NCBI RefSeq assembly: GCF_036014215.1
Contig: NZ_CP107921.1
Location: 7,251,501-7,315,500, forward strand
DNA: 64,000 nt
Source of the DNA: Streptomyces sp. NBC_00440
GTDB lineage: Bacteria; Actinomycetota; Actinomycetes; Streptomycetales; Streptomycetaceae
Direction of reading: 5' to 3'
The notes under the pieces are model-generated. The model did no database searches, was not told the DNA's origin, and saw only the letters and a list, made by a program, of their open reading frames with translations. Shown piece after piece: positions 36,362 through 44,497 of the stretch. The translations under genes were made by a program, and so were the position numbers. Every line of letters starts with the position of its first letter. The stretch's first letter is position 1.

Positions 36362-37291
36362 TCAGGACCCGCAGAGCGGCGCGGTCCGCACGTATCCGCC
36401 GAGGTTCTCGTCGTCGGTGCCGAGCAGGGCGTCGGAGGATCCGGGCAGGCACTCCACCCCCTCGATCTTGTACTGCGGGAACCTCGCGAGTACGTCAGGG
36501 GAGGCTGCGAGCGTGACCCGTACCCGGCCGGCGGCCGACACGGTCACCCGGCCCGCGTCGCTCACCGCGGAGTCGAAGGGGCCGTCGTCAGACGCCGAAC
36601 TCACCAGGATCCGGCCGGAGTCGGTCACCGAGATGTCGGAGATGTGCCGCACCGCGTCGCCGGCCGGGTACGCGGCCCGGTAGGTCCGGTGGGTCACGCC
36701 GCCGAACTGCGGCTGCCCGTACTCGTCGAAGGTGAGGGGCGCCGTGTACAGCGTGGCGGGACGGTGGCCCGCTCCGCGGTCGGCCCAGAGGGCGGCGAGA
36801 TGTCCGTGCCGGGCCACCAGCGCAAGGCTCTCGAAGTTGTCGCCCTGGCCGATCGCCGGGAGCGGCGCGTAGTCGAGGACCTTCGCCGTGGAGCCGGTGA
36901 CCCTGAGGTGATGGATGATGCCGCGGCCGGCGAGCGCCAGATACTCCGACGGCTTGCCGGGTACGGCTTCGACGGCCTCCAGGTCCATGGGCTCCGGCCC
37001 GTCCCAGGTGACCGGAGAGACGTCGGCCGAGCCCCCCTTGTCGGTGATGCGGGACAGGCGCCGCTGCCCGGTCTTCTTGTTGTCGTGCACGATCAGCGCG
37101 CGCACCCCGGCTCCGTGCGCGGTGCGGCCTTCGAACGCGATGCCGCTGACACCGCTGCGGGCGTCGCTGCCCACCTTCTGCCATGCGCCGGCCGCCGGGG
37201 CCGTGCCGTGCGTCGCGGTGGCGACGGCCGGGGCGGTGCCGGGCGTCGCCAGCAGGGCGGTCGCCGCGACGAGCCAGGCTGTGCGCTGCAA
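36362..37291 (-). CDS. Secreted protein, probable beta-propeller, function unknown
   Basis: About 309 residues from a TTG start with no clear ribosome site; the N-terminus has a Sec signal (LVAATALLATPGTAPAVA, cleavage near ATA or AVA). The mature part is built of short strands with DNFESLALVARHGHLAALWADRG, ISDISVTDSGRILVSSASDDGPF and KIEGVECLPGSSDALLGTDD, each with an acidic turn. This resembles phytase- or SdiA-regulated-type propellers. I do not recognise a named family. Only 13 bases separate its stop from the convergent M20 gene. Confidence 0.65.
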   Translation of the reverse strand: MQRTAWLVAATALLATPGTAPAVATATHGTAPAAGAWQKVGSDARSGVSGIAFEGRTAHGAGVRALIVHDNKKTGQRRLSRITDKGGSADVSPVTWDGPEPMDLEAVEAVPGKPSEYLALAGRGIIHHLRVTGSTAKVLDYAPLPAIGQGDNFESLALVARHGHLAALWADRGAGHRPATLYTAPLTFDEYGQPQFGGVTHRTYRAAYPAGDAVRHISDISVTDSGRILVSSASDDGPFDSAVSDAGRVTVSAAGRVRVTLAASPDVLARFPQYKIEGVECLPGSSDALLGTDDENLGGYVRTAPLCGS

Positions 37292-37607
37292 CTTGGCGAA
37301 TTTCGCTGGGGGTCGCTCGCCTTTCTCTCCGTCAGGCGCGAGATCACGCGCCTGGGGTCAGGGTATTGCTCATGGCGAGCACGGCTCGGAGGGTGGCCCT
37401 CCGTTCCCCTTCGGGGTCGCAGCCGCGCCGCGGCAAACCCTGTGCAGTAACGGACGTCCGTAGCTAGACTGCCGCGTTGGCATGTACACCACGGACCCGG
37501 TGTTTCACCGGCTCTGAGTGCCACCGACTCTGTGCACCACTGACTCTGTAACCACTGACGGTTGCGCGCTGTCCACCGCGCAGCCGCCGATCCTCGGGGG
37601 GATCCGG
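37292..37607. other. Intergenic region between two divergent secreted-protein genes
   Basis: About 316 bases without a gene. It must hold both promoters. The part before the plus-strand gene has three imperfect copies of CCACTGACTCTGT (around 37518-37560). No other structure was seen. Confidence 0.5.
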
Positions 37608-39596
37608 GTGAAGCGTCCGACCACATGGCTGCGCGGGAAAATCTTCGCGGCCCTTCTCTGTCTCGTCGCCGGACTGCTCGGCGTGGGCGTGGCCGCGAGT
37701 ACGGCCTACGCCGCAACGACCAACCCGAACCCGATCAACTGGAAGGTGGAGAAGCTCTTCTACGACCAGTACGGTCACGACGTGCCGCTCCGCACCGGCC
37801 AGGAGGACTACAACGAGCCGTCCGATCCGCCGCCACTCGACGGCTTCGGACGGGTGCACATCGAGGCGTCCGACGGCGGTCACGGCGCGGTCCCGCCCGC
37901 CACGGACATCCAGGACACCATCGGCAGCCCGGTGAACTGCACGCCCGGAGCCGACGCCCGGGTGCGCTGCCTGAACCCGGAGACCAACCTCTTCGTCGTG
38001 TACAGCCCGGTCCTCGACCCCCGCTCCGGTGACGCGTACGCCTTCGGCATCATCACCGCCTACTACACGCTGCCGTGCATCGCGCCCTCGGGCGACGGCC
38101 CCCGGCTCAAGTGCGGCGGGACCCCGCCCCCACCGGCCGCCCCGACCACCCTCACGTACACAGGGCCCCGGCACGGAAGCAACGGCAGCCCGCTGACGCT
38201 CTCCGCCTCCCTCGTCGACAATTTCGGGGTCCCTGTCGCGGGCAAGACCCTGCACTTCCGGGTCGGGGCGAGTGACGCCACGCAGTCCTGCGACGGCACG
38301 ACCGGTGCGGCGGGAACGGCCCGCTGCACCATCGGCCAGTTGCACCAGCCCACCGGGTCGGTGGCGGTGGCGGTGAGTTTCGCGGGCGACGACGGATTCA
38401 AGGCCTCGTCGGCCTCCTCCACGGTGGTGCCCACCTCGCCGACGAAGCTCTCGTACACCGGACCCGCGCATGGCATCAACGGCAGCCCGCTGGAGCTGTC
38501 CGCCACGCTCTCCGACTACGCGGGCAGCCCCGTCACCGGCCGGACCGTCCACTTCCGTATCGGCTCGGGTGACGCCGCGCAGTCCTGCGACGGCACCACG
38601 AGTACGACGGGCGGCGCCCGCTGCGCCATCAACTCCCTGCGTCAGCCTCCGACTTCGGTCCCGGTCGCGGTGAGCTTCGCGGGCGACTCCGGCTACGAGG
38701 CGTCATCGGCCGCCGCCACGGTGGCGGTCCAGTCGCCGACGACGCTCAAGTACACCGGGCCCGCCCGCATCGCCAACGGCAAGGACGTCCGGCTCTCGGG
38801 CGAGCTCGACGACTACCTCGGCGCACCGGTCACCGGCAGGTCCGTGCACTTCGCCCTCGGTACGGGGGCCACCGCGCAGTCCTGCGACGCCACCACGGAC
38901 AGCGCAGGGGCCGCGCGGTGCACCATCAGCGTGACCGGCCAGCCGCTCAACGCCGCGGCGACCGTGCCGCTGCACGCGGCGTTCGCCGGGGATGCCAACT
39001 ATCTGAAGTCGAGCGCCGACGCGTCCCTGCTCCTCCAGTACTACACCGGCCGTGCCTTCGGCCTGTTGGCCCAGCTGCACCTGCCGCTCCTGCCGCCGGT
39101 GGACCTGCCTGCTCAGCCTGACACCGGTCAGGTCAGGACAGCGGGCGCGACCACTGTGACACCGCCCTGCACGGCCGCCGTGTCAGCGGTCGTCCTCGAC
39201 GTACATGCGCTCTGCTCCGGAGTGACGACGACCCTCGACCCGGGCACGGCCACTGCCACCACGAGCGTCGAATCGGCCTCGATCGGCCTCCCCGGAGTCC
39301 CCGTGATCGGTATCTCCGGGCTGACCGCCAGGGCGACCGCCCGCTGCGACGGCGCGACGGGCAGCGCCACACTGACGGCGCTCACGATCGGCGGCGTGAC
39401 CGTCACCGTACCGACCGCGCCCAACAGCACGATCAGCCTGCCCGGCGGGACCCGGCTGGTGATCAACGAGCAGACGCCGGTCGCCGGGGCCGACCACGGG
39501 CTCACGGTCAACGCCGTTCATCTCGTGGTCGCAGGGGGTCTCGGCGATATCGTCATCGGATCGAGTACGAGCGCCGTCCACAACTGCGCCGAGTGA
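37608..39596 (+). CDS. Secreted protein with three Ig-like repeats
   Basis: A 662-residue protein starting at GTG 37608 (GGGGG upstream), with a Sec signal KIFAALLCLVAGLLGVGVAA cleaved near AYA-ATT. Residues 40-178 are unique and carry four Cys. Then come three Ig-like (Big_3/invasin-type) domains of exactly 99 residues each, starting with PTTLTYTGP, PTKLSYTGP and PTTLKYTGP at bases 38142, 38439 and 38736; each has one Cys pair (SCDGTT...RCTI). The C-terminal 190 residues are Ala/Thr/Val-rich with four Cys and resemble choice-of-anchor type domains. No LPxTG or membrane tail. Probably a cell-surface or extracellular binding protein. Confidence 0.75.
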   Translation: MKRPTTWLRGKIFAALLCLVAGLLGVGVAASTAYAATTNPNPINWKVEKLFYDQYGHDVPLRTGQEDYNEPSDPPPLDGFGRVHIEASDGGHGAVPPATDIQDTIGSPVNCTPGADARVRCLNPETNLFVVYSPVLDPRSGDAYAFGIITAYYTLPCIAPSGDGPRLKCGGTPPPPAAPTTLTYTGPRHGSNGSPLTLSASLVDNFGVPVAGKTLHFRVGASDATQSCDGTTGAAGTARCTIGQLHQPTGSVAVAVSFAGDDGFKASSASSTVVPTSPTKLSYTGPAHGINGSPLELSATLSDYAGSPVTGRTVHFRIGSGDAAQSCDGTTSTTGGARCAINSLRQPPTSVPVAVSFAGDSGYEASSAAATVAVQSPTTLKYTGPARIANGKDVRLSGELDDYLGAPVTGRSVHFALGTGATAQSCDATTDSAGAARCTISVTGQPLNAAATVPLHAAFAGDANYLKSSADASLLLQYYTGRAFGLLAQLHLPLLPPVDLPAQPDTGQVRTAGATTVTPPCTAAVSAVVLDVHALCSGVTTTLDPGTATATTSVESASIGLPGVPVIGISGLTARATARCDGATGSATLTALTIGGVTVTVPTAPNSTISLPGGTRLVINEQTPVAGADHGLTVNAVHLVVAGGLGDIVIGSSTSAVHNCAE

Positions 39597-39937
39597 GGGC
39601 GGGAGCCATGGAGGTCGAGGAGACGCGGGACGTGTACGTGGAGCGTTTCCGCGTCCTCGCGCACGAGGGAATCGCCGAACTCTTCGTGCAGGGAAGCACC
39701 GCCGGCCTGGGCGGCGGGCACCTCGATCGCTTCGCGCTGGTGGAGCAGGGCGAGGAGGTCCACGCCGAAACGGCCTTCTCCTACCGTGGCCTCCGCTTCC
39801 ACTACACCCGCCGGGTCTGGCCCCCGGACTTCCCGCTGGAGATCAAAGTCGCGCTCTACGTGGAGCACCTGCGGGAGCGCGTCCTCACCCGCCGCTACCC
39901 GGTGGGAGGGGATGGCGGGGCTGCTGTCGTGCTGTAG
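39593..39937 (+). CDS. Small conserved protein of unknown function
   Basis: About 114 residues. The GTG at 39593 overlaps the previous stop (GTGA); an ATG at 39608 is the alternative start. The sequence MEVEETRDVYVERFRVLAHE is followed by FVQGSTAGLGGGHLDRFALV and a basic region LRFHYTRRVWPPDFPLEIK. It is cytoplasmic with mixed alpha/beta content. I do not recognise a family. Coupling to the Ig-repeat gene suggests co-expression. Confidence 0.5.
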   Translation: MRAGAMEVEETRDVYVERFRVLAHEGIAELFVQGSTAGLGGGHLDRFALVEQGEEVHAETAFSYRGLRFHYTRRVWPPDFPLEIKVALYVEHLRERVLTRRYPVGGDGGAAVVL

Positions 39938-39941
39938 CGGT

Positions 39942-39967
39942 CGGGGGCGGGGACATCCCCGCCCCCG
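39942..39967. terminator. Perfect GC-rich palindrome
   Basis: Arms CGGGGGCGGGGA and TCCCCGCCCCCG with only CA between them, four bases after the stop of the small gene. It probably acts as a transcription terminator. Confidence 0.5.
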
Positions 39968-40057
39968 CCGCCGTGGAGTCCGGCAGTTAGCCTGCCACCT
40001 GGGATGTTGCGGACCCGTCCGCAGCACGATGGGCAGCCGACGCCGAGGAGAGACGCC

Positions 40058-40342
40058 ATGACGACCACCGCCCGTGCGACGCAGCAGCACGAGGACGAGC
40101 GGGTACGCGTCACCCGCTGGGACTTCGAGCCGGGCCAGAGCACCGGTCGCCATGTGCACGAGTACGACTACGTCGTCGTGCCGGTCGTGGATGGTCTGAC
40201 CAGCGTGATCGCGCCGGACGGTACGACCACCGCCTCGCAGCTGCGGGCGGGGGAGTCCTACGCGCGCCCGGCCGGCGGCGAACACGAGGTCGTCAACGCC
40301 GGATCCTCGCCGCTGGCCTTCGTCGAGATCGAACTGAAGTAG
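40058..40342 (+). CDS. Small cupin-domain protein
   Basis: A 94-residue single-domain cupin; GAGGAGAG precedes the ATG. Motif 1 is GQSTGRHVHEYDYVVVPV (two His as metal ligands, Glu replaced by tolerance at EYD), motif 2 has PAGGEHEVVNAGSSPLAFVE. Such small cupins bind a metal or a small polar ligand and often act as isomerases, dioxygenases or sensors. The function here is unknown. Confidence 0.8.
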   Translation: MTTTARATQQHEDERVRVTRWDFEPGQSTGRHVHEYDYVVVPVVDGLTSVIAPDGTTTASQLRAGESYARPAGGEHEVVNAGSSPLAFVEIELK

Positions 40343-40461
40343 CCAGGGCCGCCGCCCCGCACGTCAGCACCGCGACCACGTACTGACCCCGGACGACCAC
40401 GTCCCGCCCACGACCGCAGCGCCGACGACCGCAGCCGACGGCCGCAGCCAGGGAGCCCGCG

Positions 40462-41310
40462 ATGAGCCGCATCACCGTGAACGACGCCACGCTCCACTAC
40501 GACGACCTCGGCCCCTCGGACGGGATCCCGGTCGTGCTGATCCACGGGCACCCGTTCAACCGCACGCTGTGGGCTCCCCAGGCGCAGGCCCTCAGCGCGG
40601 CCGGGCACCGGGTGATCACCCCCGACCTGCGCGGTTACGGGGAGAGCAGTGTGACGCCCGGCAAGGTGTTCCTCTCCGATTTCGCCGACGACATCGCGGC
40701 ACTCCTGGACTGTCTGGGCATCGAGCGCGCGGTGATCGGCGGTGTCTCCATGGGTGGCCAGATCTCCATGGAGTTCTGCCGCCGCCACCTGGGGCGGGTG
40801 CGGGCGCTCGTCCTGTCCGACACGTCGGCCCCCGCCGAGACCGGCGAGGGCAAGGCGTTCCGCAACCGCCTCGCCGACCGGCTGCTCGCCGAGGGGATGG
40901 ACGGTTACGCGGACGAGGTCATCGACAAGATGCTCGCACCGTACAACGTCGCCGCTCTCCCGGACGTGGCCGCACACGTCCTCGGTCTGATGCGCACGAC
41001 CGATCCCCGTGGGGCTGCCGCCGCGCTGCGCGGCCGGGCCGAGCGCCCCGACTACCGCGACACCCTCGTCGCCGTCGCCGACGCCGGTGTTCCCACGCTG
41101 ATCGTGGTCGGCGCGGACGACGTCTACACGCCTGTCACCGAGGCCGAGGCGATGGGCGGGCTCGTTCCGTACGCCACGGTGAGCGTCATCGACGGTGCCG
41201 GGCACCTGCCGGGCGCGGAACAGCCCGAGCGTTTCACCGCCGTCCTGCTGGACTTCCTCGGGACGCAGTTGTCCGAACCCGCAGGAGGGGACCGCCCCAC
41301 GGCGTCCTGA
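40462..41310 (+). CDS. Alpha/beta-fold hydrolase
   Basis: A 282-residue enzyme. The oxyanion region LIHGHPFNRTLW, nucleophile GGVSMGGQIS, acid in VVGADDVYTP and catalytic His in GAGHLPGAEQPERF follow the order of the epoxide hydrolase/haloperoxidase/3-oxoadipate enol-lactonase branch. It has no signal peptide. GGGAG precedes the ATG. The substrate cannot be read from sequence. It faces the TetR gene across a hairpin. Confidence 0.88.
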   Translation: MSRITVNDATLHYDDLGPSDGIPVVLIHGHPFNRTLWAPQAQALSAAGHRVITPDLRGYGESSVTPGKVFLSDFADDIAALLDCLGIERAVIGGVSMGGQISMEFCRRHLGRVRALVLSDTSAPAETGEGKAFRNRLADRLLAEGMDGYADEVIDKMLAPYNVAALPDVAAHVLGLMRTTDPRGAAAALRGRAERPDYRDTLVAVADAGVPTLIVVGADDVYTPVTEAEAMGGLVPYATVSVIDGAGHLPGAEQPERFTAVLLDFLGTQLSEPAGGDRPTAS

Positions 41311-41321
41311 CGGCCCTCGAC

Positions 41322-41352
41322 CCCCGGGGCACGCTGCTTCATCGCCCCGGGG
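41322..41352. terminator. Hairpin between convergent hydrolase and TetR genes
   Basis: Arms CCCCGGGGC (41322-41330) and GCCCCGGGG (41344-41352) with a 13-base loop, placed 12 bases after the hydrolase stop and 19 before the TetR stop. Probably a bidirectional terminator. Confidence 0.5.
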
Positions 41353-41370
41353 TGTACGTGGCGTGGCGCC

Positions 41371-42126
41371 TCAGCCGTCCGATGCGAGGCGGCCCAGCCA
41401 CTCCTTCAGCAAGTGCTGCTCCGCGCCGCTGAGCGTCGTCTGTTCGGGCAGCGCCGCGCGCAGCGCGCGGGCGGCGCCGGCCGGGCCGCCGCTCTGCACG
41501 GCCGGTTTGTCGTTGGTGACGGCGGTGACCATGGACTCCCGCATCGTGGTCAACAGGGCCGGGTCCCGCCGGTCTTCGGGCAGGGACAGCCAGGTGAGCA
41601 CCGCGCCGCGTGCCGTGGCGTGGATGAGCATGGCCGCGAGGTCCTCGTCGACACGGAGCCAGCCGTCGGCCGCGAGCCGCCGGATGCGGCCCATCAGGAT
41701 CTTCATGCCGGTCTTGAAGGCTGCCGACGCGGCCCTGGTGGGCTCGCTGTACATCAGTGTGTAGAGGGCGGGATTGGCCAGGCCGAACTCGACCGCCAGG
41801 TCCCAGCCCGCCCGCAGGCCCTCGATGGGATCCTGCGGCTCCGCGTCCGGGTTCCTGGCCTCCTTCGTCGCCAGGAACGAGGCGAAACCGTACTCGGCGA
41901 CCGCGTCGAGCAGCCCGGCCTTGTCGCCGAACAGCCGGTAGATGGCCGGTGGTTGGAGGCCGGCCGCGACGGCGACCGCGCGGGTGGTGACCGCGTCGCG
42001 GCCCTCACGTGTCAGCAGGTCGGCCGCGGCTTCGATGACCCGCTGCCGGGGCTGCTCGCGGTCCGAGGCCGCGGTGTCGGACTCGTCGGCGGTGGCGCTG
42101 TCCCAGGTGGGCGGAGGTGGTGGCAT
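41371..42126 (-). CDS. TetR family transcriptional regulator
   Basis: A 251-residue protein. The HTH RDAVTTRAVAVAAGLQPPAI continues as YRLFGDKAGLLDAVAEY, typical of TetR N-termini, preceded by a Pro/Asp-rich head of about 28 residues. The C-terminal ligand domain fits the TetR_C_11/WHG-like class. It diverges from the NmrA-type oxidoreductase gene, and the gap has two related palindromes, so it probably represses that gene and itself. Confidence 0.9.
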   Translation of the reverse strand: MPPPPPTWDSATADESDTAASDREQPRQRVIEAAADLLTREGRDAVTTRAVAVAAGLQPPAIYRLFGDKAGLLDAVAEYGFASFLATKEARNPDAEPQDPIEGLRAGWDLAVEFGLANPALYTLMYSEPTRAASAAFKTGMKILMGRIRRLAADGWLRVDEDLAAMLIHATARGAVLTWLSLPEDRRDPALLTTMRESMVTAVTNDKPAVQSGGPAGAARALRAALPEQTTLSGAEQHLLKEWLGRLASDG

Positions 42127-42174
42127 GTATCAACGATACCGCTCAGGTGGTTCCCTCGGTAATATCGGTGATAT
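42127..42174. promoter_or_regulatory. Twin palindromes, TetR operator candidates
   Basis: GTATC-AAC-GATAC (42127-42139) touches the TetR start, and ATATC-GGT-GATAT (42162-42174) lies 35 bp further. Both share the form rTATC-N3-GATAy. This pairing suggests two dimers binding on one face of the helix in the divergent promoter. Confidence 0.6.
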
Positions 42175-42187
42175 CTTGAAAGTGATT

Positions 42188-42213
42188 CCACTGGAAACAG
42201 CCACTGGAAACAG
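42188..42213 (+). repeat. Tandem 13-bp direct repeat
   Basis: CCACTGGAAACAG occurs twice without a gap, 17 bases before the ATG of the NmrA-type gene. It may be a duplicated leader segment or a second regulator site. Confidence 0.6.
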
Positions 42214-42229
42214 AGCGTGGGGGTTCACC

Positions 42230-43102
42230 ATGATCATCGTTACCGGAGCCAACGGAAAGCTCGGACGCCGCATTGTCGAGAGCCTGCTGGAGCGTGTCCC
42301 GGCGGACCGGATCGGGGTGAGCGTCCGCGACCCGCAGAAGGCGCAGACGTTCGCCGACCGAGGGGTGCGGGTGCGGCACGGCAGCTTCACCGACCCGGAC
42401 AGCCTTGCCCATGCCTTCGAAGGTGCGTCCCAGGTGCTGATCGTTTCGGTCGACCGGATGGGCGACGAGACCGTACGGCAGCACCGTGCCGCGATCGACG
42501 GGGCCGTCAAGGCGGGCGCCCGCCGCATCCTCTACACCAGCCAGATCGGCGCCGGCGCCTCGTCCCATTTCCAGGCCTGCCGCGACCACGCCGCCACCGA
42601 GGAAGCGCTGCGCGCATCCGGCGTGCCGTTCACGTCGCTGCGCAATGGCTTCTATGCCGCCAGCGGGCTGCAACTGGCGGGCCACGGACTGGAGTCCGGC
42701 CAGGTCGCGCTTCCCGCGGACGGTCCTGTCAGCTGGACCACGCACGCCGACCTCGCCGAGGCGGCCGCCGTCATCCTGGCCGACGAAGGCCGCTTCGACG
42801 GGCCCACGCCTCCGCTCACCGCGGCGCAGGCGCTGACCTTCGCCGACATCGCCCGCACCGCCGCGGAGGTCACTGGGCGCACCATCACGAGGACCACCGT
42901 GTCCGACGATGTGTTCCGGGAGCAGTTGACGGGCGGCGGTGCCCCCGCCGAGGTGGCCGACCAGCTGCTGGGCATCTTCGCGGCCGCCCATGCCGGTGAA
43001 TTCGCCGCCGTCGACCCGGCACTCGCGACCCTGCTCGGCCGCGAGCCCACCGCCCTGAACACGTTCCTGCGCGAGCAGCTGTCCCACAGCGACGCGCGCT
43101 GA
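42230..43102 (+). CDS. NmrA-like NAD(P)-binding oxidoreductase
   Basis: A 290-residue protein starting at MIIVTGANGKLGRRIVESLL; the dinucleotide motif GANGKLG is the NmrA/QOR2 form of the extended short-chain dehydrogenase fold. Other family marks are VRVRHGSFTDPDSLAHAFEG and TSLRNGFYAASGLQL. Members such as QorB reduce quinones with NADPH or sense redox state. It is paired with a divergent TetR gene, as is usual for inducible quinone detoxification genes. CGTGGGGG stands before the ATG. Confidence 0.88.
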   Translation: MIIVTGANGKLGRRIVESLLERVPADRIGVSVRDPQKAQTFADRGVRVRHGSFTDPDSLAHAFEGASQVLIVSVDRMGDETVRQHRAAIDGAVKAGARRILYTSQIGAGASSHFQACRDHAATEEALRASGVPFTSLRNGFYAASGLQLAGHGLESGQVALPADGPVSWTTHADLAEAAAVILADEGRFDGPTPPLTAAQALTFADIARTAAEVTGRTITRTTVSDDVFREQLTGGGAPAEVADQLLGIFAAAHAGEFAAVDPALATLLGREPTALNTFLREQLSHSDAR

Positions 43103-43147
43103 CCACTCCGCCCGGTGACGGTGCCGCCGCTCCGTAACGAGCTTGCT

Positions 43148-44497
43148 TCACACGCCCGGTGTGCGCAGCCCGAGATGGTCGCGGAGCGTCCGCCCCTCGT
43201 ACTCCGTACGGAACACCCCGCGCTCCTGGAGCAGTGGCACCACCGTGTCGGCGAACTCGTCCAGGCCGCCGGGGACCAGATGAGGGGCCAGGATGAAGCC
43301 GTCGGAGACCTCGCTCTGCACGGCGGCGTTCACCGCGGCGGCGACCGTGGCGGGTGAGCCGATGAAGGTCTGCCGGGCGCTGGTCTCGATGACCAGCTCC
43401 CGGATGGACAGCCCCTCCGCCTTCGCCCGCTGCCGCCACTCGGACGCCGTGGCCAGCGGATCACGCACCATCCGTACGCTCGCCCGGCCCCGCGCCACCG
43501 TGTGCTCACCCGGGTCGGGGTCGATGTCGGGCAGCGGCCCGTCGGGGTCGTAGCCGGACAGGTCCCGGTTCCACACGTGTTCCAGGAACTTGATCGCCGT
43601 CTGCCCGCTGACCTGGCTGCGCCGCACCTCGTGGGCGCGCTCCGCCGCCTCGGCGTCGGTGTCACCCAGTACGAAGGTGGCAGCGGGCAGGATCAGCAGC
43701 TCGTCCGGTGTCCGTCCGTGCCGGGCCAGCCGCCCCTTCACGTCCTGGTAGAAGACGCGGCCCGCCTCCGGCGCCGAGTGCCTGCTGAAGATCGCGTCCG
43801 CGGTCGCCGCCGCGAACTCCCGTCCCTGGTCCGAGTCGCCCGCCTGGAAGATCACCGGCCTGCCCTGCGGGGAGCGCGGCACATTGAACCGGCCCGCGAT
43901 GTCGAAGTGCTGGTCGCGGTGGGCGAACGTACCGGCGTCCGGCGTCCGCAGGAACCGCCCGCTCTCCGGGTCGGCCACGACCTCGTCCGGTGCCCAGGAG
44001 TCGAACAGCTCCCAGGCGGTACGGAGGAACTGCTCGGCGCGGGTGTAGCGGTCCGCCTCCGCGAGGAATCCGCCGCGCCGGAAGTTCTCCCCGGTGAAGG
44101 CGTCCCAGGAGGTGACGACATTCCACGCGGCCCGGCCGGCCGACAGATGGTCCAGGGATGCGAACTGCCGTGCCACCTCGTACGGTTCGTTGAAGGTGGA
44201 GTTGATCGTGCCGGCCAGCCCGATCCGGTCCGTCACCGCGGCCAGCGCGGCCAGCACCGTGAAGGTGTCCGGGCGGCCGACCACGTCCAGGTCGTAGATC
44301 TCGCCGCCCTGTTCCCGCAGCCGCAGCCCTTCGGCCAGGAACAGGAAGTCGAACCTGGCCCGCTCCGCGGTGCGCGCGAAATGGCTGAAGGAGGCGAAGT
44401 CGATCTGGCTGCCCGCCTCCGGATCGCTCCAGACCGTGGTGTTGTTGACCCCGGGGAAGTGGGCCGCGAGGTGGATCTGCTTCTGGGTGTCGCTCAT
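43148..44497 (-). CDS. NtaA/DmoA-family FMN-dependent monooxygenase
   Basis: A 449-residue LLM-class flavin monooxygenase, full length for the NtaA/SnaA/DszA/SoxA group. It starts KQIHLAAHFPGVNNTTVWSD and has FDFLFLAEGLRLREQ, GRAAWNVVTSWDAFTGENFR (the family hallmark WNVVTS) and SPQGRPVIFQAGDSDQGREFA. With a partner reductase it opens C-S or C-N bonds of organosulfur or aminopolycarboxylate compounds. Its ATG overlaps the stop of the second monooxygenase gene. No flavin reductase gene is nearby. Confidence 0.9.
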   Translation of the reverse strand: MSDTQKQIHLAAHFPGVNNTTVWSDPEAGSQIDFASFSHFARTAERARFDFLFLAEGLRLREQGGEIYDLDVVGRPDTFTVLAALAAVTDRIGLAGTINSTFNEPYEVARQFASLDHLSAGRAAWNVVTSWDAFTGENFRRGGFLAEADRYTRAEQFLRTAWELFDSWAPDEVVADPESGRFLRTPDAGTFAHRDQHFDIAGRFNVPRSPQGRPVIFQAGDSDQGREFAAATADAIFSRHSAPEAGRVFYQDVKGRLARHGRTPDELLILPAATFVLGDTDAEAAERAHEVRRSQVSGQTAIKFLEHVWNRDLSGYDPDGPLPDIDPDPGEHTVARGRASVRMVRDPLATASEWRQRAKAEGLSIRELVIETSARQTFIGSPATVAAAVNAAVQSEVSDGFILAPHLVPGGLDEFADTVVPLLQERGVFRTEYEGRTLRDHLGLRTPGV

